This document shows, piece by piece, positions 1-10,963 of a stretch of DNA of 64,000 bases. The stretch covers positions 27,800,833 through 27,864,832 of the forward strand of contig NC_087062.1 in the NCBI RefSeq assembly GCF_963678635.1. The letters are read 5' to 3'. The translations under genes were made by a program, and so were the position numbers. Numbering within the stretch: the first letter of the stretch is position 1; the number at the start of each line of letters is the position of its first letter. This DNA comes from Symsagittifera roscoffensis (Eukaryota > Xenacoelomorpha > Acoela > Convolutidae). The notes under the pieces are model-generated. The model ran no database searches and had not been told where the DNA came from. It saw only the letters and a list, made by a program, of their open reading frames with translations.

Positions 1-167
1 GCTGATATACGAGTCGAGCAGTCTTGATGCTGCATCTTTAAAAAAAGTGCGAATTTATAATTATTTGGGTGATTTTTAAATTCAGTCAATTGTCGGCTAT
101 TCAACAATTCGTTTGTTGAATTTGTTAAACCATCGAAAAAACATTGTTGTCCGGAGCTGAAATACAA

Positions 168-1135
168 CAAGACTGCTTCTATCAAGGCGAAACCCTGAAT
201 GTTCCGACTGCTAACTAAAATCTATGGAGCAGTGATATCCTGAAAAAATTGAATGTAGTTAAAATGAATTGAAATTTTTTATATAAAATTTGAGATTGAG
301 ATTTTTTGTGAAAACATCCCTACACACGCCCAGAAGCGGATCTAGGATTTTCTGGTGGGGAATTTGCGAGTTTTCAAAAAATTTGTGGACGTTTTTCTTA
401 TGTCGACCAAATTGACCTAAAGCAATACAAAGCCCCTGTTTTGGCCAAATTTTCTGCGCTGCAGGCAAAACTTTTGAAAAAAAAAAAAACAAGCCAAAAA
501 AGGCGTTTTAAACATTATATGGAAAAATTTTTGTACACAAATTTGCGTTTTTCGGCGCGCGCTCCCCCCTCAAAAATATTAATTAAAAAATTGCGCCAAA
601 GGTGCCTTTAGAAAAATTTTAGGGTCCGTCAACAAAAATGAATATCTCAAAATGGTACAAAGGGGGACCTTTTGGGTCGGCAGGGGGTCGATCCCCTGAA
701 AAGAAGGCGTCCACCCCCCCCCCCCCCCCCCTCACCCTAAATCTGTCCCGAACACGCCATTTAAAAAAAGGAAGTGATAAATTTCGCTCTTAGTAACAAA
801 CCACTTATGGCAAATAAGCTTCCTTCGACCAAGTTGAAGCGATTTCTAAGACGGATTAAGTCTCCACTTACGCGTTAATAGCGCGTATTATATCGTGTGT
901 TAATTGTCTCAAATTGGCCAAAATCGCAATCTTTAAACCCCCATAGCTTCACAAAAAACGATCACAGGTGAAAAAAATTTTTAAACTTTAGCTCAGGACA
1001 ATGAAACCTTTGGAATGATTTAGAATGTTTCGTCAAAAAAGGCTAGTTAAAAAGTCTAAGTTTATCAGAAGGAATAAAAACCAATCCGAGCAGAAATATT
1101 CCGTTAATTTTTTTACACAAGTCGGAACTAAAAAA
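168..1135 (+). mobile_element. Element A copy 1, interrupted by element B
   Basis: First of about ten copies of a repeat family called A here. It starts with a GACTGCT...TCAAGGCGAAACCCTGA segment followed by TGTTCCGACT, and ends near AAGTCGGAACT. The body shares long stretches with the copies at 3608, 10451 and 62513, for example GGAGCAGT near the start, TTTCTAAGACGG and TAGCGCG in the middle, and TCCGAGCA near the end. The copy is split by element B at 331-750. No coding capacity is visible, so it is a non-autonomous element. Superfamily not determined. Confidence 0.75.
331..750 (+). mobile_element. hAT-like non-autonomous element B, copy 1 (nested in A)
   Basis: Degenerate left end CAGAAGCGGATCTAGG and right end ATCTGTCCCG match the family ends CAGGGGCGGAT and ATCCGCCCCTG. 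It is flanked by CACACGCC (323-330) and AACACGCC (751-758), 7 of 8 bases identical, so an 8-bp target duplication is likely. The interior has the family's GGTCGACC-like block, a GCGCGCGCTCCCCC block, the GGGTCGGCAGGGGGTCGA block and a poly-C tract near the right end. Removing it rejoins element A at ACACGCC. Confidence 0.8.
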
Positions 1136-1574
1136 AAACGTTCTTAGTTTTTTAAAAATGTTACGTTGATTCGACAATTGCTAATTTAGCCAATTTGGGA
1201 CAATAAAAGTGCGATATTTTAGGTTCTTTTAACAACTATAAAACGCGTAAACGGCGGAATAAATCGTTCCAAAATGAATTGAGGCAAATTATTTGGTCTG
1301 AATATTAGAATGCGAGACACCCATTGCTGAGAGCCCTCAATATTCCGAATGTCCCCTAATTCATATCTAATAGTTTTCGGGAAAAGAAAATATTGAAAAC
1401 CGATGAATTTTGGACAAAATCAAAGTGTAAAGTTTTGAGTCGTAAGAAATAAATACGACCAAGTATCTAGCCGCAATTCAATTCGGAACGATTTTGTTGA
1501 GGGTTGAGCGGGATAGTTCGCCACGCATTAATAATTCGCGTTACGCTTCCAGCGTTATGAATAAATTCTTCAAA

Positions 1575-1832
1575 GCGCGCATAAATTAGCCCAGATCATG
1601 GCCATGTGGCAATTTTCAAACCCCCAGAACTTTACGAAAAAAAAATTGATGTAAAAAATTTTTGAATTTGAACTCAGGAAGTCTATTTCTTCATAAGAGT
1701 ATAAACAAAATTTGTTTAAAACTATTAATTCGATCGGCGAAAATTGATTGAATAAAAAACCACACCGAGCATAAATATTCCATTTTTTTTTTCGAAAATC
1801 GGAACAATTACGTACTTGTTCCAAGTTCAATT
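1575..1832 (+). repeat. Diverged element A relative
   Basis: Shares GCGCATAAATTAG, the GGCAATTTTCAAA...CCCAGAACTTTACGAAAAA block and the CCGAGCATAAATATTCC...TCGGAACAA ending with family A, and matches 57270-57480 more closely than the main A copies. It looks like a truncated second subfamily. No gene seen. Confidence 0.45.
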
Positions 1833-1871
1833 GATGCAAGCTAATTGGTTATGTTGATTGCGTACGATTCG

Positions 1872-2362
1872 AATTTTTGCATTTGATCTATGATATTTTT
1901 CAAATTTTATGGGTTTTTATTATTATCTTCTTTATCATAGCATTTCGATACCGACTACGAGGCAGCCGTAACATGAAAACAATCGGGTCTTGTTCATAGT
2001 CTTACGTCGTTGAAAAAAGTGAAGAGCAAAATTAAACATTGACTTTCAAGGGGGTTCCAGTAGCTGTATTTTACACGAGAAGTTAACTGTGGTTCACCGC
2101 ATGGAGCTGAAGAGCTCTCAAGTTATCCCATTCAAGTTTCGCTGAAAAAATGCGATAACTTTGATTTCAACGAGTATCTATAGCGCTGATTTTCATTGTA
2201 TCAGCACGTGGTGGAAAAAAGTACAGCCTGCTTTTTGCAGAACTTGTTACAATAATAACTTAATGATAAACCGAGAAGACACACTGCACTAGTAGAGAAC
2301 ATTGCTAATTTTTCATGATTTTATAGTCCATAAGTAACCATTTGGGATAAAAACATGACCAT
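1872..2362 (+). repeat. Dispersed repeat D, copy 1
   Basis: About 490 bp that recur in the same orientation at 15607-16057. Shared landmarks include GGGTTTTTATTATTATCTT, CATTTCGATACCGA, GGGTCTTGTTCATAGTC, GAGCTCTCAAGTTATCCCA, GTGGAAAAAAGTACAGCCTG and GTAACCATTTGGGATAAAAA. This copy has about 45 bp near 2140-2185 that the second lacks. No inverted ends and no open frame were found. Confidence 0.7.
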
Positions 2363-2490
2363 ATCGGGCAAGATTAAAGAAATAGATGAAAACTGAACAT
2401 AGCAACAAAAATGCGACCTATTCCCAAACAAGGTCTAAAAAAGTAACAAATTCTAATAGCAGCAATTCCAAAAATATTGGGAACAGGATG

Positions 2491-2893
2491 CAGGGGCAGA
2501 TCTTGGATTTTCTCGGGGGGGGCGGATTTTCAAAAAGATTTCGAAAATTTTGACGACCTTTTTTTATTTTTAGGTCGACCAAATTAATTTCTGAGCTCTC
2601 CTAAAGCACTTACAAGACGCTGTTTTGGCCGAATTTTTTGCGCGGCAGCCAAATTTAAAAAGCAGGTCAAAAAAATTGTTTTTGAGCCTTTTTTGAAAAA
2701 AATTTGACCAAAAAAAATTGCGTTTTTTTGGTGCGCTCCCCCTTAAAATTAGTATATATAGGCTTCTTTAGAAAAATTTTAGTGTCGGTCGGCCAAAAAT
2801 GGATTTTTTAGAAAGTACCATAGGGGGACCCTTTGGATCGGCAGGGGGTCGAGAAAAGCGTCCACCTCCCCCCCCCCCCTAAATCCGCCCCTG
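2491..2893 (+). mobile_element. hAT-like element B, copy 2
   Basis: Complete 403-bp copy from CAGGGGCAGATCTTGG to AAATCCGCCCCTG. Flanks ACAGGATG (2483-2490) and ACAGGTTG (2894-2901) agree at 7 of 8 positions, consistent with an 8-bp target duplication. It has the usual interior order: oligo-G, GGTCGACC, GCGCTCCCCC, GGGTCGAG, poly-C. Confidence 0.85.
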
Positions 2894-2903
2894 ACAGGTT
2901 GGT

Positions 2904-3095
2904 CACCATTAGATTTAGGGGGGGGCGATGGGGGCGGACGCTCTCTCTTGAGGGATTTGACCGCCTGCCGACCCAACAGGTCCCCCTTTGTACTATTTCG
3001 AGATATCCATTTTTGGCTGATGGATCCTAAAATTATTTAAAGGCGCTTTTGGTGCCAATATATACTAATTTTGAGGAGGGAGCGCGCGTTCGTTG
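2904..3095 (-). mobile_element. Partial element B in opposite orientation
   Basis: Starts with a degenerate terminus (CACCATTAGATTTAGGGGGG) only ten bases after copy 2, then runs through the family interior on the reverse strand (GGCGGACGC, CCTGCCGACCCA, GGTGCCAATATATAC, GGAGCGCGCG). It fades out near 3095 and lacks the second terminus, so two copies lie right-end to right-end. Confidence 0.65.
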
Positions 3096-3607
3096 TTATA
3101 TTCAGTGTTTTTCACATGAATTTTTTAAAAAAGATTAAAATTAACACCATAAGTAAACTAAGAATTTCAAAAAAATAATAAAAGTATATTGCAAGATACT
3201 AAGTAACATTGGGGTGTAGTTTTAGAATACTTGTCTTCAATAGTTTCATTCTAAGTTACATCACAATTTTTTACATTTTAGAATAGTTAAATTTGCGTAT
3301 AACCCAACTTCACCTGGATAGACCATAAAGGTTTGTCATGCAACTGAATGCAAAGATCATTCTTCATTGCAAATTGAAAAGTCTTCAGACAAAGATATTA
3401 ATCAGATTAAGTGATAGTGCTGTTGAGACTTTAATTTAAGAAAATTTTTCCTATTTTGCAAAAACCTTTTCCGAAAAAATCTAGCTCAAGTTCAATGAAA
3501 TTGTTACAAAAAGAAATTCGAAAGTTATAAGTTTATTACTTTTGCAGAAGTAGCTGGAATGACTTTTACGAGGAAAAAGCTAGTCACAAGATTTCACAAA
3601 CAAATAC

Positions 3608-4076
3608 AAGACTGCTCGAATCAGGGCGAGGTCCTGAATGTTCCGACTGCCTCTGAAGGTCTATGGAGCAGTAAAAACATGAAAAAAATAAATTCAATAA
3701 ATGAAAATGAATATTTTTTAATTTGAGGTTTTTTGTAAAATTCATCCCGCACACGCCATTTAAAGTAAAAAGAGATAGATTTCGCTCCTAGTAACAATTT
3801 AATTATAGCAAATAAGCTTTCTAAGACGGATTCAAACTCGCGCGTTAATTGTCCCAAATTGGCCAAAATGGTAATAATTTAATCCTCATAACTTTACAAA
3901 AAAAATCATCACAGGTGGAATATTTCTCAAATTTAAGCTCAGGACAACAAGACCTTTTGAATGATATGAAAAATTTTTGTCAAAATGGCTAGTTAAAAAG
4001 TCGAAATTTGTCTGAAGAAAAAAAACTCACTCCGAGCACAAATATTCCGTTACTTTCGTTACGAAAGTCGGAACAA
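3608..4076 (+). mobile_element. Element A copy 2
   Basis: About 470 bp from AAGACTGCTCGAATCAGGGCG to GAAAGTCGGAACAA. The left end holds a short hairpin (TCAGGGC GAG GTCCTGA) followed by TGTTCCGACTGC; the right end carries the reverse complement AGTCGGAACA. It lacks the B insertion seen in copy 1, which helps to define the uninterrupted element. No coding sequence. Confidence 0.75.
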
Positions 4077-4484
4077 GAATGAAAAAACAAGCCAAACAAT
4101 TTCATACTATGAAGCTTGTGTGACTAGCAGTTTTTTTTTCAAAAAACCCAAAAATGGTAAAAAGAACTATTAGTTTTTTTAGTCGCAAAAAATTTTCTAG
4201 GCACAAACAAATGAAGTTTGCATTGCAAGTTTGGATTTTTGTCGATAATGTAGTCAAGGCACAAGTTTTTTGCCCAAATAGCAGCCAGAATTTTTTGAGT
4301 TTTGTTTTTATATAGTGAAATAAGTTTTAAGATTTGCTGAAAAAACATGAAGCATTTTGAAAAAACTGAAATTTTTGAAGAAGATTTTTAATTAGACAAC
4401 AAATGTTACAAATTATTAATGTAGGTATGTATGAAATTAAATTTTAAAAAACATGGTGAATCTCTAAATACTATTTAAAAAACG

Positions 4485-4578
4485 AACTCGAACTGCGTGG
4501 ATGGAGTTATCAGACAATTTTTTGGACCTGCTGATTCAGAAGCGGGAACTGTAATGACCAGCGTTTTTGTCAACCCGG
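4485..4578 (+). other. GC-rich island, possible exon (frame unclear)
   Basis: About 95 bases of distinctly higher GC content than the surroundings. One plus frame is open and could end at a donor-like GG|GTAGAA at 4579. A minus frame is also open across the same stretch. No convincing acceptor is seen upstream on the plus strand, and its phase does not fit the candidate exon at 4891. Function unknown. Confidence 0.2.
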
Positions 4579-4890
4579 GTAGAATAGGTTGTTAGATTTT
4601 ATGCATGGTAATATCCCGAGTTGACCTCCATTGACCTGAAAAGGTATTCAAACAATTCTTTTTTTTCTATACAAAAAAGTTTCGTCTTGGAAATTTCTTT
4701 AAAAAGACAGAAAAAAGAAGTTTACTGAGCCGATATAAAATAAAACGAATCTACCTGTCGTTTGACATAAAAATTGATGCGTTGTAGAAAAAAGTTTAAT
4801 TACAGAGTTTTTCGTGAACTTAGATTTGAAAACTTTTTTCAATCACATGGACTAATTAAATAATATTTCAAAGTTTCTTTTAAAAAACAG

Positions 4891-5004
4891 GAATTGTCTT
4901 TATGAAAAGCGAACGAATCGTCTAATCGTTATTGAGAAAGTATTAATAGCTGTTCATGAAGCTATTAAACTTCGTGCTGGATTGCAAACCCCGCCAATTT
5001 ATGG
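4891..5004 (+). CDS. Candidate internal exon, unknown protein
   Basis: A pyrimidine-containing stretch ends in AAAACAG just before 4891 and a strong donor GTAAGA begins at 5005. Between them one frame is open for 37 codons (phase: 1 base, 37 codons, 2 bases). It contains a hydrophobic-basic segment (VLIAVHEAIKLRAGLQ) ending TPPIY. It lies 675 bases before the first recognised exon of the receptor gene at 5680, but its phase does not join that exon directly. So it either belongs to another gene, needs an unseen exon between, or is chance. I do not recognise the protein. Confidence 0.3.
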
Positions 5005-5679
5005 GTAAGATAAAAAAAAATCCATTGAAAAAAGTTTGCGCTGCGAAAAAGTAAGAACATAGAATCGAAGCATTCGCACTTCAAAAGATTTTAAAACGTC
5101 GGCTTGAGTAAACTTTTTTATCCTTTCAATGTATCGGCCTCTTAACAGGTCAACACCCCTCAAAATGTACCAAGTGGAACTTTGGTTATAATTTGCTAAT
5201 ATATATTGATGAATCCCATATTTGGCAATGCAAGCATACATTCCTTTTAATGTAAGCAAGTCCGCAAAGAAAAAACCAGAGAACCATTTTCTTTCTACAC
5301 TCGCATTCAAATTTAGTACTTTGGCGCCTACAGAGTTATTTAAAGTTTCTCATGCAGAATTTTGTCGTAAAATAAGGCCAAAGAGGAAAACTCCTCTTTG
5401 GAAAATTTTGACAACCAGAATTGAGGGGTGAGTTAGTCGCCCCGATTATCTTGCCACGCTATCCTGACTCAAAAATTAGATGAACGAAAAACTTATTTGA
5501 AGGCTAAAAAACTTACAAATTAGGTTATCAGCAGGTTCTATGGTACTCTCTCTAAAGAGTGGCGTACCAGTTCCAAATTTTTCCATCGTCCAAAAATAAA
5601 ACGAAAGACTGCTTGTTTCAAGCAAACGGCACATCTACGCTATTAAAAATTTCTCAATAATAAAAAAAGCATTTTTTAG

Positions 5680-7782
5680 CTGAAAACATCAATAGCCCGT
5701 CCGATCTCGAGCTGGTGTCCCGCTGTCCCGAGTGCTACTTGGAGCAAAACTTGTTCGAGAACAAATCCAAATTGCACCCCCCTCGGGGTCCTGGAGGGTC
5801 GGTCTTGAAGTTGAGCTGTTCCATCGTCATCAAGGAACTCATGGACATGAGTGTCAAAGAAGAGGTATGAGAAAAAGCAGAACTGAAATATAAGTTTGTT
5901 CTCCATTTTATTTTGTTAGTCAGCATGTACATTTAATGGCTTTAGCATAATTGTTTACCAAAAAAATACCGTTTATTTGGTCTGGAAAATTTCAATTATG
6001 TAAGCCTTCTGTAAGCCCTCTTGAAAGTATCCAATCCTGCATTTTCTGCTAAACTTAATTTTTCTGCCAATTTTCAAAAGTCAGGATAACGGTCAAAAAC
6101 AATTACGACATAAACTTTACATTTATAGATATTTAAAATGTAGATCAAGTTGCAGCAATATTTTGTTTCTAGAACTAAAATAGTTTGGTTGTATAAAGGT
6201 GCTGCACGTTATGGCCTGGATCCGACTCATTTGGTGGGATGTCCACACCACCTGGGATCCCGAAGTTTACGGGATCCGGGAGATCCGACTGCCTCCAAGA
6301 GACCTCTGGGTTCCCGACATGATGCTAGGAAACTCCATCACTACCTTCGAAATCTACGAAGAAGACACTAACTTGCCGATCATCATTGGATTTGACGGGT
6401 TCCGTTACTGGAGTATACCTTCGATCATCAAAACTAAATGCAAAGCGGATGTCGTTTATTTCCCTTTTGACTTTCAAGTATGTCGTATTCAAATGGGATC
6501 CTGGACCTACCACAACAAGATGCTAAACGTTGATCTTTCACAGTTTGAAACTGGCCTGGAAGGTTATGTAGGAAATATTGAATGGGAAATTGTTTATGTA
6601 GATTCAAAAGCAGTCACAAAGCCACCCTTAACGAATCATCCGCTCTACCCAAACGAGACTCTTTATTACAAAGACATTATTTACAGTTTAGTTCTGAAAA
6701 GGAAACCCTACTTCTACGTGCATAGTCTGATAGTACCATCTTTATTGCTCGCTTGGCTTGGCTCGGTTATTTTTCTGCTTCCGAACGAATGTGGCGAGAA
6801 GTTAAGTTTTGCGACGACTCTGTTCCTCGCTTTGTACGTCAATCAAGTCGTCGTCTCCGAATTTCTCCCGCCGTCGGCCGATTCTTATCCCTTAATCGCC
6901 AAGTTCTACACACTGATAAGCGTAATGCTGGGCACTTCGATCTTTTTTACAGCGTCTACCCTCATGTTACACTTTCGGCTTTTGCCTACGATGCCACAAG
7001 AGTCGACCTTGGTGTATAAGTTTTTACATCAGCTTGAAAAACTGGGAAAGTTCTCATTTTTTGTGAGCTTGAAATGTAACCCATGTTTTGGAGGTGAAAA
7101 TCGAACTTTTGACTTTTCGTCGAAAGGTCCGATTTTGTCAAATAAACACGAAAATAGGACTGTAAATGGAAACTTAACAATAAACGACTACATAGTATAT
7201 AACGACCCGTATCGAGACTCAAAAAGTGAACATAAAATGTATACAAAACGAACAATGACGACAAGCAAAGTCGATAACCAACGAGGTCAAGTTTTGCTCA
7301 CTCCAAAACTACTCGGTAATCACGCCGAAAACAACAATGACGTGAAATATGTTCAAGTTCACGGCAACAGTAGTTTGCCGTCTAAAGTGCAATCGGATTT
7401 TGAAGTTAACCAAAGTCTGAGCCCTCAAATGACAAGAAACACTGAAAAAATTACTGAAAGCTCCCATGAACTCCCAGCCAAAAAGGTGCCGAGAAAAAAT
7501 GCTGTAGAACAGAAAGTCATCACGAGTTGTTCACCAGTTGTCGATGACAGTTTGCAAAAAATAGTGAGCAAATTGGAAATTATCGCAAAAGACGACTCGG
7601 CGGAAATAGCTCTGAAAAGATGGCGACTTATAGCCGCGGGTTTTGACCGAATTTTATTTTTAATTTACGTTCTGCAGCTGAGCGCCGTTTCTTTGTATTT
7701 CGGGGTGCTCATTTGGAACACAGAACTGCTTGTAGACGAAAGCGAAATCCAAGCAGCTTTGAACGCTAGTGAACTCAGATGA
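5680..7782 (+). CDS. Cys-loop (nicotinic acetylcholine receptor-type) ligand-gated channel subunit, 5' end missing
   Basis: Two exons seen: 5680-5864 (donor GTATGA) and 6199-7782 (acceptor TATAAAG, stop TGA). Together they give at least 588 residues. Family marks in order: start of the ligand-binding domain, loop D tryptophan in MAWIRLIWWD, loop A LWVPDMML, the 13-residue Cys-loop between cysteines at 6439 and 6481, loop B GSWTY, then M1, M2 (from GEKLSFATT at about 6793), M3, a long M3-M4 cytoplasmic loop of about 220 residues and M4 near 7640-7715. M2 keeps the glutamate at -1' and leucine at 9', as in cation channels, but has Asn and Gln at 14' and 15'. Loop C lacks the paired cysteines of alpha subunits, so this is probably a non-alpha or divergent subunit of a pentameric channel at the plasma membrane. 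The first exon must supply the signal peptide; exon 5680 starts in a phase needing one upstream base and I could not find the partner. A polyadenylation-like AATAAA lies at 8457. Family assignment is firm; ligand unknown. Confidence 0.9.
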
Positions 7783-9207
7783 GAAATGCGCATGTGATCA
7801 AAACATTGCCAGTGGTAACCAAATTCCAGGTCATTAAGTTTTAAATTCTTTCAAAATCGCAAGCTAGATGTCCTCGGATTTAAAGCCATCTGGATGCTTT
7901 TATAGATATTCATTTAAATAGTCGTCTATCATTTAATTAATGCGAATGTTCTTATCAGTTTTTTGTCTGACACGTAGCAGTTATTTTCTCCATGAATGTG
8001 ACTAAAAACCAAGAGGGTGTAAAAAATACATTGTATTCCCGTTTTGATCTTCTAATACGTAGTTTTTATCTAATACATAATATTGACATTTTTTACCTTC
8101 TTAACTTAGCTAAATTGAGAACCTACTGCAAATTAAACCTGTGCCAATTTCTATAACGTGAAATTAAGAGATCTGTGATAGGAACCCTACCAAAAGGGAC
8201 GACCAATCTGACAAAAAAAGAAACATCAAACAACTCCGAAGTACTTAGATTAAAGAACTGATTAGTTTGACGTAAGGGGTTCATTGAGCTATTTTTTAAA
8301 AGTATAAGTTGAAACGCCGCAAATGCAACTGGTTTCCAGTCCTCTTAATCTACTTGAAGACGCAAAACGGTTTTGAACTCCACTTCAACAATTTTGAAGC
8401 ATACGACTAGTGCAGACCTTCCCTATTTAGGAAAACTAGTTTTTTTCTCAGAGTGTAATAAAATATCAAATCTCGATTGAAATTTAATATTTTGAAAATA
8501 TTTTTGCTCGCTTGGTTTGTAAAGATTTTTGTTTTGATTAGTTTTATGAACAATTAGTAATTTTTATGAAAATACTCCCATCATTTAGATTTAAACAAAT
8601 TTGTTGGAGATGGAATTTCAATAAGTTGACCAAAACTGTTGGAACCTTCAACATGCAAACCCTCCGCACTCTTAATTTGGAATTTCGTTATTGCTATATC
8701 GAAGTAAGCTTGAGATATAGCAATAATGTCTAACAATATGTCTTGCTACGGTGCATGCTAAATTTGCTTTTACAAAATACGCAACAAAATCTTCAAATGC
8801 AAGAACTGGTCTGACATTTTCAGTTACTGAAGCTAGCAGGCAAATGAAAGTATAAGAAAATTAAATGCACGATTTTGCCAATTTAGTTTTTTGCCATAAG
8901 AAATTAGAATTAAGGACTGATTAGTTTGACGCAAAACTTTCCTTGCGCCAAAATGTTTAAAATGTTAACTTGAAACGTCTCAAACGCAAAGGGTTTCAGG
9001 AAAGTTTCAGAAAATTAGATGCATAATTTTCCTATTTTATTCTTTTGTTTTTTCTTGCTTTTCCATCTCAATTTGACAGCTGGCTTGGAAATTTTTGCAG
9101 CAATCAAAAAATATTAAAACAAAACGCTTACAAAAAAAAGAAAAATTCAGAAAAAATTCCTCAGATATGTTTCTAGATCATTAACCACTATGAACAAAAA
9201 GTCAGCG
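7783..9207. other. Intergenic, AT-rich; short direct repeat
   Basis: No gene seen. Holds the probable 3' UTR of the receptor gene (AATAAA at 8457-8462) and, on the other strand, a probable poly(A) signal of the next gene (AATAAA on the minus strand at 9036-9041). About 90 bases near 8250-8340 recur, diverged, near 8910-9000 (shared ACTGATTAGTTTGACG and TTGAAACG...CAAA...GGTTTC). Confidence 0.5.
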
Positions 9208-9611
9208 CTATAGAACTTTATCTTCCTTTTTGGAAGCAACAAAAAGAGATTTAAGTTTATTGGCAAAAATACTGGTATTTGAGATAAAATCAGGGACAGC
9301 TTGATAGCGTCTGACAAGCTTTGTACGACCTAAAAACTAAAAATGATTGATTAAGAAGAAAAAAGATTGTTAGAGTGAAAGAGATCAATTTTTGTTGAAT
9401 GAAGAAACCTTACTGTTGCAGCTAGATAATATTTTGCAGGCTTTTTTGGTTTTAAATTCTGATTTTTTTGATGAACAGTCGGAAGAAATAGTTTGACCTA
9501 CACCAAATCGTTTATAATCCAATGAAAGGGTCGACCAACGATCAGCTATACTAAAACAGAATTTCAATGTGCAAAGAACCGCAATCCCATTGGAAACATT
9601 AACGTTTGCTA
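9208..9611 (-). CDS. 3' part of a small unknown gene (two exons)
   Basis: Two well-formed minus-strand exons: 9414-9611 (acceptor CAATTTTTTCAG, donor A|GTAAGG) and 9208-9329 (acceptor TAGTTTTTAG, ends in TAG). Phases agree (2 bases + 65 codons + 1; then 2 bases + 40 codons including stop). The joined 105 or so residues are Cys-, Ser- and Lys-rich, with cysteines spaced through the first exon (VLCTLKFCF, SSDCSS, KKACKILSSC) and a basic tail (ASKKEDKVL). A minus-strand AATAAA lies 170 bases past the stop. The upstream exon must end with one spare base; a candidate starting MKLVVLI near 10100 fits the phase but is weak. No family recognised; a small secreted Cys-containing protein is possible but is only inference. 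Confidence 0.5.
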
Positions 9612-10450
9612 CTGAAAAAATTGAGCTTTATTAGACAAAACCGATGATGCGCTTTTCATGTATGAATAACTTCGCAATTTCCAAAAAAAATTCTTTTTTT
9701 TTTCAATTCTAAACAGTTCTAAAACAATTTAAATCAGAGCTGAGTTTGACGGAATTTTTTCGATTGTTGATTTACTCATATCTTACAAAATATTACGCTT
9801 TCAAAAAACTTTTCCATAGTAATGTTTGGAAAATGTTAGCTTGTCAAAACATGGGAGAGTTAAAGAGCAAATGAATACAATAATTTTCCAGTAGTCAATC
9901 ATTTTCCATTAACTTCTACTATAAAATTAAATTATTTTCCAATGTTTATTTTTCAATGTTTAAACAATCAGAGCAACGCGTCTCAACAAAAAAACTTATT
10001 TCACTCACGAAAAACTATTGATAGCACAAACCAATGAATTCTCAACGAGTTTTTGCTGGTTTATTTTGAATTGAAAGATAAAACACGTATCAGTACAACC
10101 AACTTCATCTTCTTGAGCAGTGCGGATGAAAAAATGAACCAATTTTTTTTTTATTTATTTAACTAAAAAAGCAATATAAAAAATGGAGATTAAGTTTAAA
10201 AAAAGGAACACAAAAATGAAGGATCTATTTAAAAATGCCGCTTTCAGTAAAGGGGGAAATTGTAAGCTAGACGCACCTGGCGAATTCTCGACCAATCAGA
10301 ATACAGAATAACTCGAACTTTAAGGCTTAGACTATAGTGCTAATTTACTACTTTTCTTAGCACTTACTTAGGGTAGCAGTTATTTAGTAGATAATAAAAA
10401 ATGGGCAATTGATAAGTAGATCCAAAAAAACAGTAGGTTTGAAAAACAAG

Positions 10451-10963
10451 AAGACTGCTCGTATCAGTGCGAAGCCCCGAATGTTTCGGCTGCCTTTTAA
10501 GTTTTATGGAGCAGTAATAACAATAAAAAAAATTAAATGTAATAAAAAAAAATGAAAATTTCTTTTGTAAAATTTGAAATGTTTATGAAAATCATCAACC
10601 CACAGACCATATAAATTACAAAATGATAGATTTCGCTCCTTAAAAAAATCAATTATGGTAAATAAGCTTCCTTCAACTAATTTGGAGCGATTTCTAAGAC
10701 GGTATAAAACTCCGCTTATGCGTTAATAGCGCGAAATATGTTGCGCGTTAATTGTCTCAAATTGGCCAAATCGACAATCTTTAAACCCCTATATTTTTTC
10801 GACAAATAATCACAGATTAAATATCTTATCAATTTTAAGCTCAAAACAACAATACCTTTCGTATGATAAAAAAAATCCTTAAAAAGTCGAAACTTGTCTG
10901 AAGAAAAAAAACCCACCCGAGCAACAATGTTCCGTTACTTTTGTATCGAAAGTCGGAACAATA
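10451..10963 (+). mobile_element. Element A copy 3
   Basis: About 510 bp, from AAGACTGCTCGTATCAG to AAAGTCGGAACAATAA, with the family's left hairpin (TCAGTGCGAAGCCCCGA), TGTTTCGGCTGCC, the GGAGCAGTAATAA block and the paired right-end AGTCGGAACA. The rest of 9612-11873 outside this copy is AT-rich sequence with no gene I can support. Confidence 0.75.

Noticed and set aside
2779-3030. Pro- and Gly-rich open frames on both strands
   Set aside because: They arise from the poly-C and GGGTCGGCAGG blocks of element B and recur in other copies of the element.
4999-5310. 104-codon minus-strand frame
   Set aside because: Long for this base composition, but without a good acceptor or donor in phase and with no recognised motif; overlaps a competing plus-strand frame.
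5222-5427. Open frame ending in a strong donor (GGG|GTGAGT), considered as the missing first exon of the receptor gene
   Set aside because: It would leave two carry-over bases, while the exon at 5680 needs one; it has no signal peptide and no similarity to receptor N-termini.
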